A DNA stretch of 64,000 nt, taken from positions 10,799,201 to 10,863,200 of the forward strand of contig OX621257.1 in assembly GCA_951640165.1 (NCBI GenBank). The letters are read 5' to 3'. The position numbers and the translations under genes were made by a program. The first letter of the stretch is position 1. Every line of letters starts with the position of its first letter. Of this stretch, positions 42,891-53,936 are shown piece after piece. The DNA is from Pseudoips prasinana (lineage: Eukaryota > Arthropoda > Insecta > Lepidoptera > Nolidae). The notes under the pieces are model-generated. The model was not told where the DNA came from. It was given only the letters and a program-made list of their open reading frames with translations, and did no database searches.

Positions 42891-43275
42891 AGGTATAATG
42901 GGTGGACTTTTTAACGCTGCAAATTCTTACATACAGTATCTATGCAATAGGTGCCAATTCGTAGCAGCCACGAGAACCTTTCTGTCCAAGCTACCGTCGT
43001 CGGCTCTACGAGCTATGTGCGCTGCCCACTGCCACTTCAGCTTGGCAATAAAACTTATTGTATAATGGGTGGACTTTTTAACGCTGCAATTTCTTACATA
43101 CAGTATCTATGCAATACGTTCCAATTCGGAGTAGCCACGAGAACCTTTCTGCCCGAGCTACCGTCGCGTCGACTCTACGAGCTATGTGCACTGCCCACTG
43201 GCTATAAAACTTATTGTCTATAGGTATAATGGGCGGTCTTTTAAACGCCGCAATTTCTTCCAGTCAACTACTATT
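42891..43275. repeat. RTE-derived satellite, right part (about 2 units)
   Basis: Units start at 42891, about 43060 and 43222, the last one partial. They continue the array cut at 36990. The unit at 43060 is shortened near its end. Confidence 0.8.
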
Positions 43276-43395
43276 ATTAAGTTAGTATTAGTACCTATCT
43301 TGTATACATTTAAGTAAAGTGGAAATGAAGCCACAAGCTACAGAGTATCTGGCGCCATATGTGTTAAGCGTTCCGCGGCTCGAATTTATACAATT

Positions 43396-43517
43396 CATTC
43401 GATGGTTCATTAACTTTAACTATGTAAGGAAGACAATAATCATTATTATATTAATGTTATACTCAAAATACTAACTTGGAAATTAAGGAGAGTATTGACG
43501 ATAGCTGATAGAAAAGA
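43396..43517 (+). repeat. Repeat I (copy 2)
   Basis: Nearly identical to 32480-32602 and in the same orientation. The 120 bases before it (43276-43395) show nothing recognisable. Confidence 0.6.
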
Positions 43518-43559
43518 CTAGTAATAAATTCCAAATTGAGGAAGTAATTGGAAAATTAA

Positions 43560-43865
43560 GGCTGTAGTGCCGTAGACAGACTTCTAGACGGGACCCTATT
43601 ACTAAGACTTCGCTGTCTGTCAATCTGTCTGTCTGTCCGTCTGTCTATCTGTCCGTCTGTCACCAGACTGTATCTTATGAACTGTGATAGTTAGACAGTT
43701 GAAATGTTCACAGATGATATATTTCTGTTGCCGCTATAACAACAAATACTAAAACACGAAATAAAATAAATTTTTACATACAAACGTGAATTTTTGCTCG
43801 TTTTTATAAATAATGGTACGGAACCCTTCGTGCGCGAGTCCGACTCGCACTTGGCCGGCTTTTTC
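43560..43865 (+). repeat. GGGTTCCGTA-type repeat, variant
   Basis: A TCTGTCTGTCTGTCCGTCTG tract and the end GTCCGACTCGCACTTGGCCGG-like, as at 4221. The middle differs from the 3647 copy. Confidence 0.6.
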
Positions 43866-44137
43866 TTTAGTCTCTAATATATAAAGTAAAATATACAAAA
43901 TATTAAATAAGTTAAACATTAAAATAATTTATAACAGAGAGAAATTAAATTCACGTTTTCTTTGTCCGATCTGATTGACTGTACTGTTGAATTAGTGGCC
44001 GGGACTTGGGATCGAATACAAGACCGTTGGCGGAGTACCAACAGTCTTGTGTTAGAATTAGAGAGGGTAGAATAGCAACGTTACATCGTTGTACGGGTTA
44101 ATTGATTGACTCAGCTAGGACCCAGCTCTCTCCCCCC

Positions 44138-45444
44138 GTTTGCCGAACCTCGGGGGTCCCAGGGAAGAAGTTCGCCGCCTCTACGGAGGTGTCGTGCGAT
44201 CCATGGTCCTTTATGCGGCGCCCGTCTGGTCTGAACGCCTGACGGGCGCCTCCCGCTGCAGAGCTATTTTGAACAGCCTGCAGCGTGTGGTGGCCACACG
44301 GATCGCACGAGGATACCGGACTGTATCCTTTGAGGCGGCGACACTCCTGGCGCGCCTCCCGCCGTTTGATCTCCTGGCGGCAGTCGATGCGACGGTTTAC
44401 ACCGAGATCCGCGTCCGCCGGGAGAGCGGTGAGGCGCCAGAGCAGACGCCCGTTGCCTATAGGCGGGATGCACACCGGCGCGTACTATCACAGTGGCGCG
44501 CACGGCTTGAGTTGCGCCTGAACGCGCGCCAACGTGCCGTCAGTGCTATCCTGCCTCACCTCGAGGCCTGGGTGGGAAGGAAGGGCGGTTACGTCACCTA
44601 CAGACTGACGCAGATACTTACCGGACACGGGTGTTTCGGTGAGTATCTGTGAAAGAAAGAAAGAAAGAAAGCAACAATTTTATTTTATAAAGTACGGGAA
44701 ATACATTCGATTTGAAAAACAAATATTTAATTATATACATTATTAATTAATTTTATTCGTACTGGTTTGAAAAATGGCCCTATCTCAGCCGAGAAGTGAC
44801 GACACATTGTCACCATTGCGGGAGCGACCAGGACTCTGCCCAGCATACGCTGGAGGAGTGCCCGGCCTGGGAGGCCGAGAGACGAGTCCTGGTCGCTGAG
44901 ATCAGACGGGATCTTTCGCCGCCAGCAGTCGTGTATGCGATGCTGGCTGGCGACTCCACCTAATGGGACGCCGTGGTCTCCTTCTGCGAAGCAGTCATGC
45001 TCCAGAAGGAGGCCGCCGAGCGGGATCGGGAACGAGCCGAGGAGGCGTCGGGGCGGCGGCGGCAGCCGTTAGCCCAACTCCCCTCGGGGTTGCGGTGCCA
45101 GTATAAGAAGTGTCCTCTACTGCCGCCACGTGCAAGCAGCCCCGGGAAGACAGCGAACTGTTTGTGGCGCAGTCGCTGTGCCGTACTGGCAGGAGTCGGC
45201 AAATGGGGAGGGCAACCCACAGCTCTCCCCGGGCGCGTGTCCCGACCATCTGGGACACGGCGCAAAAGGGGGGCACCGGAGCAGCACACCCGCGTTCCCG
45301 GGGCTCCCCGTACCAGGTGCCAGAAGAAGTCCACGGCAGGTTAGGTTTAGCCGGTGCGAGTCCGACATACCCACCCGTAGACACTTTTTGCGGGTGGCAT
45401 GCATTAGCATTCCCGCTGCCTTAAAAAAAAAAAAAAAAAAAAAA
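44138..45444 (+). pseudogene. R1-type LINE, 5'-truncated copy with an insert
   Basis: It matches 41693-42890 of the full-length LINE with few differences (about nine in the first 514 bases by eye). The flanking duplication is AGGACCCAGCTCTCT (44117-44131) and AGGATCCAGCTCTCT (45445-45459), one mismatch. The poly-A of about 23 is intact. The coding frame (44140-44652, C-terminus of ORF2) is broken by a 136-base insert, and an in-frame TAA (44961-44963) follows downstream. The reverse transcriptase core is missing, so it is a dead copy. The 250 bases before it (43866-44116) show nothing. Confidence 0.88.
44652..44787 (-). mobile_element. Small insert with (CTTT)n tail
   Basis: Read on the minus strand it ends in CTTTCTTTCTTTCTTTC, a typical LINE/SINE tail. 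The host LINE lost about 8 bases (CCGGATCG) at the junction. Its body (TTTTATTTTATAAAGTACGG on plus) is not recognised. Confidence 0.55.
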
Positions 45445-45679
45445 AGGATCCAGCTCTCTGCTTACCTCATAAGGAAAAGTTTTACAATCGTACTCGTAAC
45501 ATACGGCACATAGACGTGATATTAAGGATTTGCAAGATGAGAACTCTCCCGTTTCTGGAGCCCAATGTTTCCATTTCCAACGGAAGGAAGATATCCATCA
45601 CCATCATATGAGTTTATATTTCCATAATGACATGTATCAATATAATAGCAAATATATTTCGGAGCATTTTTTTGTAAAG

Positions 45680-45855
45680 ACAACGCCCGCAGTATGGAAT
45701 CAAATCCCTGTGTCGCGGGGTACTTTACAAACATATTAATAGACGGACACAAATTACATCCAGACTCAGAACAACTATTTACGGCTCACACAAATAGTTG
45801 TCCGGCGCGGGACCCGAACCCGCGACACGAAGCGGCGAGGCGATTGCAGTCAAGC
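45680..45855 (-). mobile_element. SINE-A, minus strand
   Basis: AACGCCCGCAGTATGGAATC, CACAAATAGTTGTCCGGCGC, CGAACCCGCGACACGAAGCG: complement of SINE-A, well preserved B box. The 220 bases before it show nothing. Confidence 0.75.
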
Positions 45856-46334
45856 ATTTAATTAGCCCAAACTAATCACTAAAAATAATTAAAAATATAT
45901 TATTTCATCGTGTGTTATAAAAACATTAACGATTTGTTTTTATTGTCAACACAAAATAGAAGTAGGTAACTTCTGTTTTTAAATTTTTCCACCATCAGTC
46001 ATCAAACTATACCTGAATATATAGGTTTTTGATACTTACATCGCATAGTTGTAATATCCATTTTGTGTATACAGCTAATTATTTGGATATTGCAATTTAA
46101 ATCACGATGGCATGTTTGGACACATTTAGACACACACGCGAGCGGCGTCTCTAAAAAAATGGAGGCAAGTTATACTCCACACTAGGCCTGGTCCTATCCG
46201 AATCCGAATATACTGAAAGCTCTGAAAAAATCGAGTAAGCACATCCCTAACCAATGTTTATTTAAAGGATGACTCTGGCTAAGTCGGAAGGTTTAATTAT
46301 TTTTATGTTACTCAGCAAACTAGCTTATGACCCG
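45856..46334. other. No recognisable feature
   Basis: AT-rich spacer. Confidence 0.35.
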
Positions 46335-46620
46335 TTTGGTCGTAAGCGGGCACCGTGTTAGCAACAACCAGTACAATAAATCACTGCTTGCCTTTCACGC
46401 CACAGGTCGTGGGTTCCATTCCCACTCAGGACAAATATTTGTGTGCATGAACATGTCTGTTTGTCCTGAGTCTGGTTGTAATTATATATATAAGTATGTA
46501 TTTACGAAATAAAAGTAGTATATGTAGTATATTAGTCATCTGGTTTCCATAGTACTAGCTCTGCTTAGTTTGGGATCAGATGGCCATGTGTGAATAGTGC
46601 CCCAGGATATTATTAAATTT
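46335..46620 (+). mobile_element. SINE-B
   Basis: B-box-like GTGGGTTCCATTCCCACTC, body TATATAAGTATGTATTTACG, GCTCTGCTTAGTTTGGGATC, and the tail CCCAGGATATTATT. It carries the 3' segment in a single copy, unlike 13380-13680. Confidence 0.7.
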
Positions 46621-46880
46621 TATTAGGAATTAGCACAGTTAAGCTAGCCAGCTTCGTATTATTAGATTCTACCATCAGATAGGTAAGCCCAGAATGGTTA
46701 CAAGCCTGACAAAGGCTTCTAGCAGCTTTTGTGCGAAAGAGCATAACAGCGTTTTTTCACTCTTCAAGCAGTTGGATTGGTAAAGTACAGCCACCTCACA
46801 GGAAACACGTCACCTAATAATATTATTACATTGATTTTAAGGTCCTGGGTGTGACACAAGTGGTACAAACGCTTACAGTA

Positions 46881-47657
46881 ATGTTAGCCAGCATAATATC
46901 ACCTATTATCTTAACCGAGTTGAAGAGACTATCTAGCCAAATGGAATCATTACCTACGCTGTTACAGAATATGAAGGCCATACAAACTGAACTCGCAGAG
47001 CTTAAGACCATCAGAACTGAGTTCTCGGAGTTAAAAGCTTCGTTAGAGTATATGAATCGTACGACCGAAACCTTAACTCACCGAGTCGCAAACGTTGAGG
47101 TGGAATTGAATTCTCTTAAGTCTACAAAGGAGGAGCTCTCGGTCTTAAAAACCCGATGTAACCAACTGGAAATGTTTCAACGTGATAGTGAGCAAAGGTC
47201 TCGCATGAGCAACATTGAGATCAAAGGAGTTCCAGCATCTGAAGGTGAAAATCTCTTCGATATTGTTGATAAGCTGGGGGATATTATTAATTACCGCATC
47301 CCGAGAGAACAAATTAATTATATTGCTAGAATACCCATGCGAAGTGATAGCCAGCATAAAAGCATAATATGTTCTGTACATAATTTTTATATTAAAAATA
47401 ATTTTGTAGCCGCCGCGAAGAAACATAAAGGAACTATAAATGCAAGTACACTGGAACTCAAAGGAAACGGGAGAATTTATATCAATGACCACTTGACGAT
47501 CGAGAACAAAATATTGCTCAATAAAACAAAATCATTTGCCAAAGAACGAGGTTTTGAGTACGTATGGGTGACGGGATGCAAAATATTCCTGCGAAAAAAC
47601 AACACATCACCAAAACACCACATAAAAATGGAGCAAGATCTGAAAAAGTTTTTTTAA
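46881..47657 (+). CDS. LINE-3 ORF1 RNA-binding protein
   Basis: 258 residues from ATG 46881 (a GTG-initiated extension to 46851 is open). Residues 1-110 form a long coiled coil (LKTIRTEFSELKASLEYMN, VANVEVELNSLKSTKEEL). Residues about 115-185 are an RRM-like core (MSNIEIKGVPASEGENLF). Residues about 185-250 are a C-terminal domain (GRIYINDHLTIENKILLNKT, then FEYVWVTGCKIFLRKN) of the type also described as FP/few-polyhedra-like. Expected to trimerise and coat the LINE RNA. Intact. Confidence 0.8.
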   Translation: MLASIISPIILTELKRLSSQMESLPTLLQNMKAIQTELAELKTIRTEFSELKASLEYMNRTTETLTHRVANVEVELNSLKSTKEELSVLKTRCNQLEMFQRDSEQRSRMSNIEIKGVPASEGENLFDIVDKLGDIINYRIPREQINYIARIPMRSDSQHKSIICSVHNFYIKNNFVAAAKKHKGTINASTLELKGNGRIYINDHLTIENKILLNKTKSFAKERGFEYVWVTGCKIFLRKNNTSPKHHIKMEQDLKKFF

Positions 47658-48086
47658 TTATGGTATTAAGTCAATTCTCTGGCAATACGTATTTGCAGTT
47701 TGCTTCGCCAATGTTGAGAAACACAGGTACCCGTTTTTTATGCCTATTCACTACTCGCAAGCCTTTTGTTCTCTTATCGCCAGATGTCGGCCGGTCCGCT
47801 TCATATTGCCAATCCAATGTTAAACGCTATGTGTGCGGTTATAATGATCAAATTAGCTTGTTTTCGAAGACAACGCTCATTAGCGCTAAATATATTTCCA
47901 ATTTATTTTTTCTATTTGCTGTAATGTGCTATATTGAACTTAATATATTATTAGTCAAAGTTCTATTTTGCTTTAATACGCTATTACAACTATCTTGCAA
48001 AGACTTAGGTTTTATCCACGTTTTAAATGTACCGTGTTTTTCTTATATTTTTGTTATTCTAATGAATAGAATTATTGTGATTTATT

Positions 48087-50982
48087 ATGGCGCCTATTAG
48101 TTTCTATTATCAGAACGTACGTGGTTTACGGACTAAAACATCTACTTTCTTTCGAAATGTGTGCATTAATAGCTATGATGTTATTTGTTTGACGGAGACA
48201 TGGCTGTTAGACGGTATCAGCAATAGCGAATTGTTCGATGACAGATACATGATTTTGAGAAGGGATCGGAACTACGCAAATACAGCTCAATCTTTGGGGG
48301 GTGGAGTTTTAATAGCTGTGCGAAGGGACTTAGTAACAGTGGATCGGAGTGATTGGTGTTCTTCTGCCGAAGATATGTGGGTGTCATTAACCTTAAACCA
48401 ATCGAAGCCTAGAATATCGTACAAAATGCATATATGCGTTGTTTATATATGTGCTCAAGGTTTAGGTAATTCTTTAACTGGTCAACTTACTAACTTCTTT
48501 AATAACATGACCAATATTATTCTTCAATATCCTGCTGATAAATTTTTAATATTTGGTGATTTTAACCAACCCAATATTAACTGGGAGCCCGCAGATTGTA
48601 ATATTATGACTGCAAGCAACGTACAAGGCCAAATTCAGCTTAATTTTATAGATACGTTAGCTGCTTGTAATCTAGCACAGTACAACTCTCACAGTAACAT
48701 CAACAATAGGATATTGGATTGGGTTTTATCTAACAGCGAAGTGATTGTATACCACTGCGGCGGTCCATTGGTTCCCGAGGATGCACATCACAAAGCTTTA
48801 TGTGTTTCTGCTGATTTTGTTCAATTACACACTTTACCAACTCACCCTAGAGTACATTTTCAATACACTAAAGCTGACTATATTACCATCACTAACGAAA
48901 TGGACAGCATAGACTGGCATACCGAGTTGTATAATAGGCAACTTGAGGACGCTATTGTATACTTCTATGATACTCTGAACAGACTTAAAAATAACTTCGT
49001 GCCAACAAGAACATCAAAATCAGCGGATAGATATCCCCCTTGGTACAGGAGTGCACTTATTAAGATTATCAAAGAAAAGGCAAAGTCTCACAAAAAGTTT
49101 AAAAAATATAGAAACATATCGGACTATAACTCTTTTGTGACGTTACGACAGCGAGCCAAGGACATGGAAGGGGTCATGTTCGATAATTACATAGAAAATA
49201 TCGAATCGGATATCGCAAAAAACCCCCAAGCATTCTGGCGATATGTTAAGTCAAGGCAGCAATCCAATTCTTATCCCTCTATACTTAAATATAAAGAGCA
49301 GTCATCGAGTAATGGAGAGGAAATCTGTAACATGTTTGGGGACTACTTTTACTCGAATTTTCTTCCGACTGGACCCCACAACAGTGATGTTTTGGCGCAC
49401 TTACAAAATACCAGCCTACAGTGTCAAAATAACTGTTCGGATATTAGCTCGATTGAGATACGAGAAGCTGAAGTGTTCAAGCTACTCAAACAAGTTGACC
49501 TCAAGAAGTCCGCGGGTCCTGATAACATTCCACCAATTTTTGTTTTCAATCTCGCTAAATGTCTTTCTGTACCCCTTTCCATCTTATTCAAGCGTTCCTT
49601 TGAGGAGGGTGTGGTCCCCACTGTTTGGAAGTCAGCGTATGTAACTCCAATTCATAAAAAAAGGACCTAAAGATGAAGTGGAGAATTATAGACCAATCTC
49701 TAAACTTTGCGTGTTCGCTAAAATACTAGAAAAAATTGTACACAAACAACTTTATTCTGCTATTAAGCTCAACTTTAGCGAAAATCAGCACGGATTTTTG
49801 AAAGGCCGCTCCACGACGTCAAACCTTGTTGTTTGTAGTGATTTTATATCGGAACATTTGTCAAAGAGGTCGCAAGTAGACGTTATATACACTGACTATA
49901 GCAAGTGTTTCGACCGAATAGACCATTTTGAACTCAAACGTAAATTACTACAAATAGGTATCAGAGGTAACTTATATAGATGGTTCTTATCATACGTTGA
50001 GAATAGGAGTCAAGTTATCGTGCTAAAGGGCTATTCGTCTCAGCCAAGGTATATTCCCTCGGGAGTTCCACAGGGATCGTTGTTGGGACCCCTTTTATTT
50101 AATATATTTATAAATGACATCACATACTGTTTTCATACATCAAAGATCATACTGTATGCAGATGACATGAAAATAATGCAAAACATAACGTGTCATGAGG
50201 ATACTCTTTGCCTACAGGCTGATTTATATCGCTTCCAAACATACTGCTTGCAAAACAAACTTGAGCTGAATGTCTCGAAGTGCTATGTTTGTTCCTTTAC
50301 AAGAAAGCCTAATCCCTTAGTTCACCCATACAAGCTATCGGATACTGTGATAGCTAGGGCTAGTACTATCAAAGATCTGGGGGTGACATTTGACTCAAAG
50401 CTCTTATTTGATGCACACATTGAGAACATAGTCAATAGAGCTTCTAAAGCTCTAGGCTTCATTTTCAGAATTTCCAGTGAATTTAAAAACATTAAAACTG
50501 TTAAAATCTTGTATTGTGCATATGTCCGTAGCCACTTAGAATATGCTTCACAGGTATGGAACCCCAACTATGAAATATATATATCACGTTTGGAAAATAT
50601 TCAAAAAAAATTCCTACGGTACATTCAGTTCAAATCAAAAACATATTTACCCGATTACTTTAGTCGTTGCAGAAAGTTCCACCTGCTTCCTCTTCAGGAG
50701 CGAAGAAAAATAGCGGATATTTCTCTTTTACATAACATTATGAACGGATCGACCGATGTTACTGAACTTGTTAGTAAGATAGGTTTGCGCGTACCGTCGG
50801 CGTTACTTCGAAGATACCACCTTCTTCATACTCCTGCCACACAGAGTAACTATAGAAGAAACTCGTTTCTGTTGAGGGCTTGCCATCTGTACAATGACGA
50901 GTGCCAGAGAATTGACATCGATCCTTTTAATATGAGTGCTTCACAAGTAAAAAAGGCCTTATGTAACAAATATTTTTCGTAA
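48087..50982 (+). pseudogene. LINE-3 ORF2 endonuclease/reverse transcriptase, one frameshift
   Basis: It starts at ATG 48087. Endonuclease motifs YYQNVRGLRTK, CLTETWLL, GDFNQPNINW and ILDWVLSN lie in the first segment (to 49670). A run of seven A at 49656-49662 shifts the frame inside the conserved PIHKKG motif; removing one A rejoins the second segment, which has YRPISKLCVFAKILEKIVH, TDYSKCFDRIDH, GVPQGSLLGPLLF and LYADD (about 50155), then the C-terminal SHLEYASQVWNP and a normal end at 50982. No other lesion is seen. The break could be a real mutation or a base-calling error. Confidence 0.88.
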
Positions 50983-51165
50983 AATGTAATGATTAATCAT
51001 CACCACTTTCTTGTGTGCCTGTACTGCCTTTAATTACCAATTATTTAAATACTATAAGTGAAAACTTGTTATTGGCCTTAATTTAAACATACAACCTTAT
51101 TATTATTTAATTAGCTGTAAGTTTTCGAAACAGAAAAATAAAATAAAATAAAAATAAAATAACAA

Positions 51166-51784
51166 TTTCACAAGAACTGAAGTCACAATTATAGCAATTC
51201 TCTATTACACGTCTAAACTATTTAAAATGTCGGTACATACATTTTCCTATTCTACATTGTACTTATATCAAAAAAACAGTTCAAACTTAAAACTATTTAA
51301 TTAAACTGGTTTCTTAGGAATAACGCACCTAAATGTAATTTAACATAACAATTAAAGTTAACCAAAAATGGATATGTATAATATCTACAAGAGCTACGCA
51401 AAAAATAATTGCGTAACTGTCACTTAGAATTGGGATCAACGTAAACCCGGTTTTGTTTAACCTGAGTCATCCCTAATTCAACAGCTATCGGACAGAATTC
51501 CCAGTACAAACAGTAAGAAATTGTACATGCTTCAGTACGAAGAAAATTGCTTTCACGATTCGCCTTGGTTTTGATTAAAACGTAACAGATTTTAGGAGAT
51601 TTTCAAAGGAACACTTTCCTTATTATGTATGGACAAGGAATTGAGTTTGAGGAATGCTTTAACACATTTTAGTAGACTCAAAAAATCAATACCACTTTAT
51701 CTATTTAAAATGTCGGATCTTCTCGACAAGTAAGTATTAGTATAAAAGGGCACCACTTGAGCGCAAAAATGGATGTAACATTAA
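51166..51784. other. No recognisable feature
   Basis: AT-rich spacer between LINE-3 and the minisatellite. Confidence 0.35.
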
Positions 51785-52195
51785 CGCTTGTGCGACAAAG
51801 ATTAAAGCTAGTGCGACTCACCAATGTACGCTTGTGCGACAAAGATTAAAGCTAGTGCGACTCACCAATGCTCGCTTGTGCGACAAAGATTAAAGCTAGT
51901 GCGACTCACCAATGTACGCTTGTGCGACAAAGATTAAAGCTAGTGCGACTCACCAATGTACGCTTGTGCGACAAAGATTAAAGCTAGTGCGACTCACCAA
52001 TGTACGCTTGTGCGACAAAGATTAAAGCTAGTGCGACTCACCAATGCTCGCTTGTGCGACAAAGATTAAAGCTAGTGCGACTCACCAATGTACGCTTGTG
52101 CGACAAAGATTAACGCTTGTGTGACTCACTATAGTTCGAATGCTTGCTTGTGCGACACACTGGAACTCAACATCATTCTGGTGCGACATGAATTA
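51785..52195. repeat. 44-bp minisatellite
   Basis: About 7.5 tandem units starting at 51785, 51829, 51873, 51917, 51961, 52005, 52049 and 52093 (partial), then degenerate pieces to about 52195. Each unit holds two related halves, CGCTTGTGCGACAAAGATTA and AGCTAGTGCGACTCACCAAT, so GTGCGAC recurs about every 22 bases. Units end in GTA, except the 2nd and 6th, which end in GCT. Non-coding. Confidence 0.9.
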
Positions 52196-53524
52196 TTAAT
52201 ATTTGTATTCATAATCAATATATATGATGATCTCGATAGGCTTTAAACGATATAAGTAGGTTATGTGAGATTATAACTGCGACCTCGTCAGAAGTGGATA
52301 AGTTATGTCGTCGATTCACTCATGTAGTCAGTAGGTAGTTAATTCAACCAATCGTTTGTGGCACTGCCGCGCCGTAGCGTCGGACTGTATGTGTACTGCA
52401 TTTATACGCTACGGTTGTGCGACTTGCTGAACACTTTCAGTGGAATTGTTTGAACGCATACTTGCTGCCACGTTCCTCAACAGACCCTTCTCCAGAAGTA
52501 GAAATTTCATCCAAATAACTTGCATAATTGGAAGTCTACTACTGCGCGTTTCAAAAGATATTTTTTACCGCGCACTATCAGTTTGTGAAATCAATTAACT
52601 GCGGAGATAATTCCGATCCTTCTATCTTCAAGTCAAATCTATTTCTTTCCGGCAACGTACATGCAGCTTTTCGTGTCCTTGGGAGGCGGTGATCACTAAC
52701 CATCGGATGGCCCGCTTGCTCATTTTAGTCGCTATTATATAAAATATATATATATCCCCTTAGTTTTTTAATCAAAATCATATCCACGTAAAATCTTTTT
52801 TCTTATATACTAACGACCTCAACTCTGTAACAAAATAATAAAAAATTACATTATGAATGACTAGCAGCGATAAATAACACATATATAAAATATATCCGTA
52901 TGAGGGTTTAGTCTTTTACATAATCTTGTCTTAGTTGGTTATGTCGTGCTAAAACACTGAAAATATATTCTATAATATTCTATAATAATATAGTAATAAT
53001 AAAGTTATTTTTATATAGCGGTTATAACGATAAATACAATTATATATATGTAGGTAACTTAAAACTTATAAAATAACCAGCCACCAGAGCAGATAAAGTG
53101 ATTTTTTTAAATTAAATCGATGTCTTAACAATTTAATTAAGGTACGCACAGATATATAATATCGAAACAAACGTATATAGATGATATATAAAAAGTAAAG
53201 CGTAAGGAATCTAGACTCTTCGCCTCAGGTAACAACAATCTTTTGATGTTCAAGTTTATTTATTCACTATGAATGAAATTGTTTTTGAATGTAGAGTAAC
53301 ACACAAATATATAATAAAATAAAATTATATCCAAAATGTCATAAAGTAAATTATTATATAATGGGGTGGATACTCTTTCCCATTCTGGTATTTCGGTTGT
53401 TAGTGTGGAGATTCTATGGCTTCATTACAATTCACGTCAAAATATGAATATACTACTATAGTACGAGCTATACTAACATATTATCTTAGTAGTAGAAGCG
53501 TGTTTTTTATCTAACAAGATCTTT
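52196..53524. other. AT-rich DNA, no recognisable gene
   Basis: Long AT-rich stretch with TATATATA-type tracts (52740-53060). A stray GTGCGAC word near 52410 may be a relic of the minisatellite. Nothing coding is seen. Confidence 0.4.
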
Positions 53525-53830
53525 CATCATCATCATATTAGCTGAACAAGGGCCTGCCCCAAAGATCTCCACAATTGCCGGTCTTGCGCTACATGGGTAG
53601 CGCAAGACCGGAAGAGGCTGGGTATGGACCCAGCCTCTTCCAGTGACTCTCACAAGATCATCGTTCTAGGGAGCCTGCCTACTCTACGTCTTCCGGTTCG
53701 CGGTCGCCTCTCGAGAAACTTTCTGCCCCAGTCGTCATCGGTTCTACGTGCTATGTGCCCTGCCCACTACCACTTCAGCTTGGCAATTCTTCGGACTATG
53801 TCGGTTACTTTGGTTCTAACATGATCTTTA
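53525..53830 (-). mobile_element. RTE-type LINE 3' fragment
   Basis: The minus strand reads VRTKVTDIVRRIAKLKW, WAGHIARRTDDDWGRKFLER and PRTGRRRVGRL, the RTE C-terminal region, and finishes in a TGATGATG tail. One stop interrupts KLKW-WAGH. Two hairpin scars lie inside (next entry). Confidence 0.75.
53578..53641. repeat. Two adjoining perfect palindromes
   Basis: Arms 53578-53592/53597-53611 (15 bases, CCGGTCTTGCGCTAC) and 53610-53623/53628-53641 (14 bases, GGAAGAGGCTGGGT). Both spacers are ATGG. The extra inverted segments are absent from the related RTE copy at 12358-12485. Confidence 0.88.
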
Positions 53831-53936
53831 AACGCTTATAATGTTGTTGGTTGTAAAGCATATGTGTTTGAATTTTGTTTTTACTCTATGGCTTTACTAT
53901 GGCCAGTGTAATGAAATATAAAAAAAACTAAAACTA

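Larger units (their letters stand above)
46621..51165 (+). mobile_element. LINE-3: near-full-length non-LTR retrotransposon
   Basis: ORF1 46881-47657, ORF2 48087-50982 with one frameshift, 3' UTR, and (AAAAT)n-type tail at about 51130-51162. The reverse transcriptase fits the CR1/Jockey superfamily; the clade is unresolved. The left boundary is set by the end of SINE-B and is approximate. Confidence 0.8.

Noticed and set aside
44652..44787. Intron in the R1-type copy
   Set aside because: It ends in a (CTTT)n tail, lacks clear splice sites in the sense direction, and is absent from the full-length copy, with loss of host bases.
47564..48100. 178-codon frame between LINE-3 ORF1 and ORF2
   Set aside because: It overlaps the end of ORF1 in another frame and has no recognisable domain; the inter-ORF spacer explains it.
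51785..52195. CRISPR array
   Set aside because: Units are contiguous near-identical 44-mers without unique spacers, in a eukaryotic context with no cas genes.
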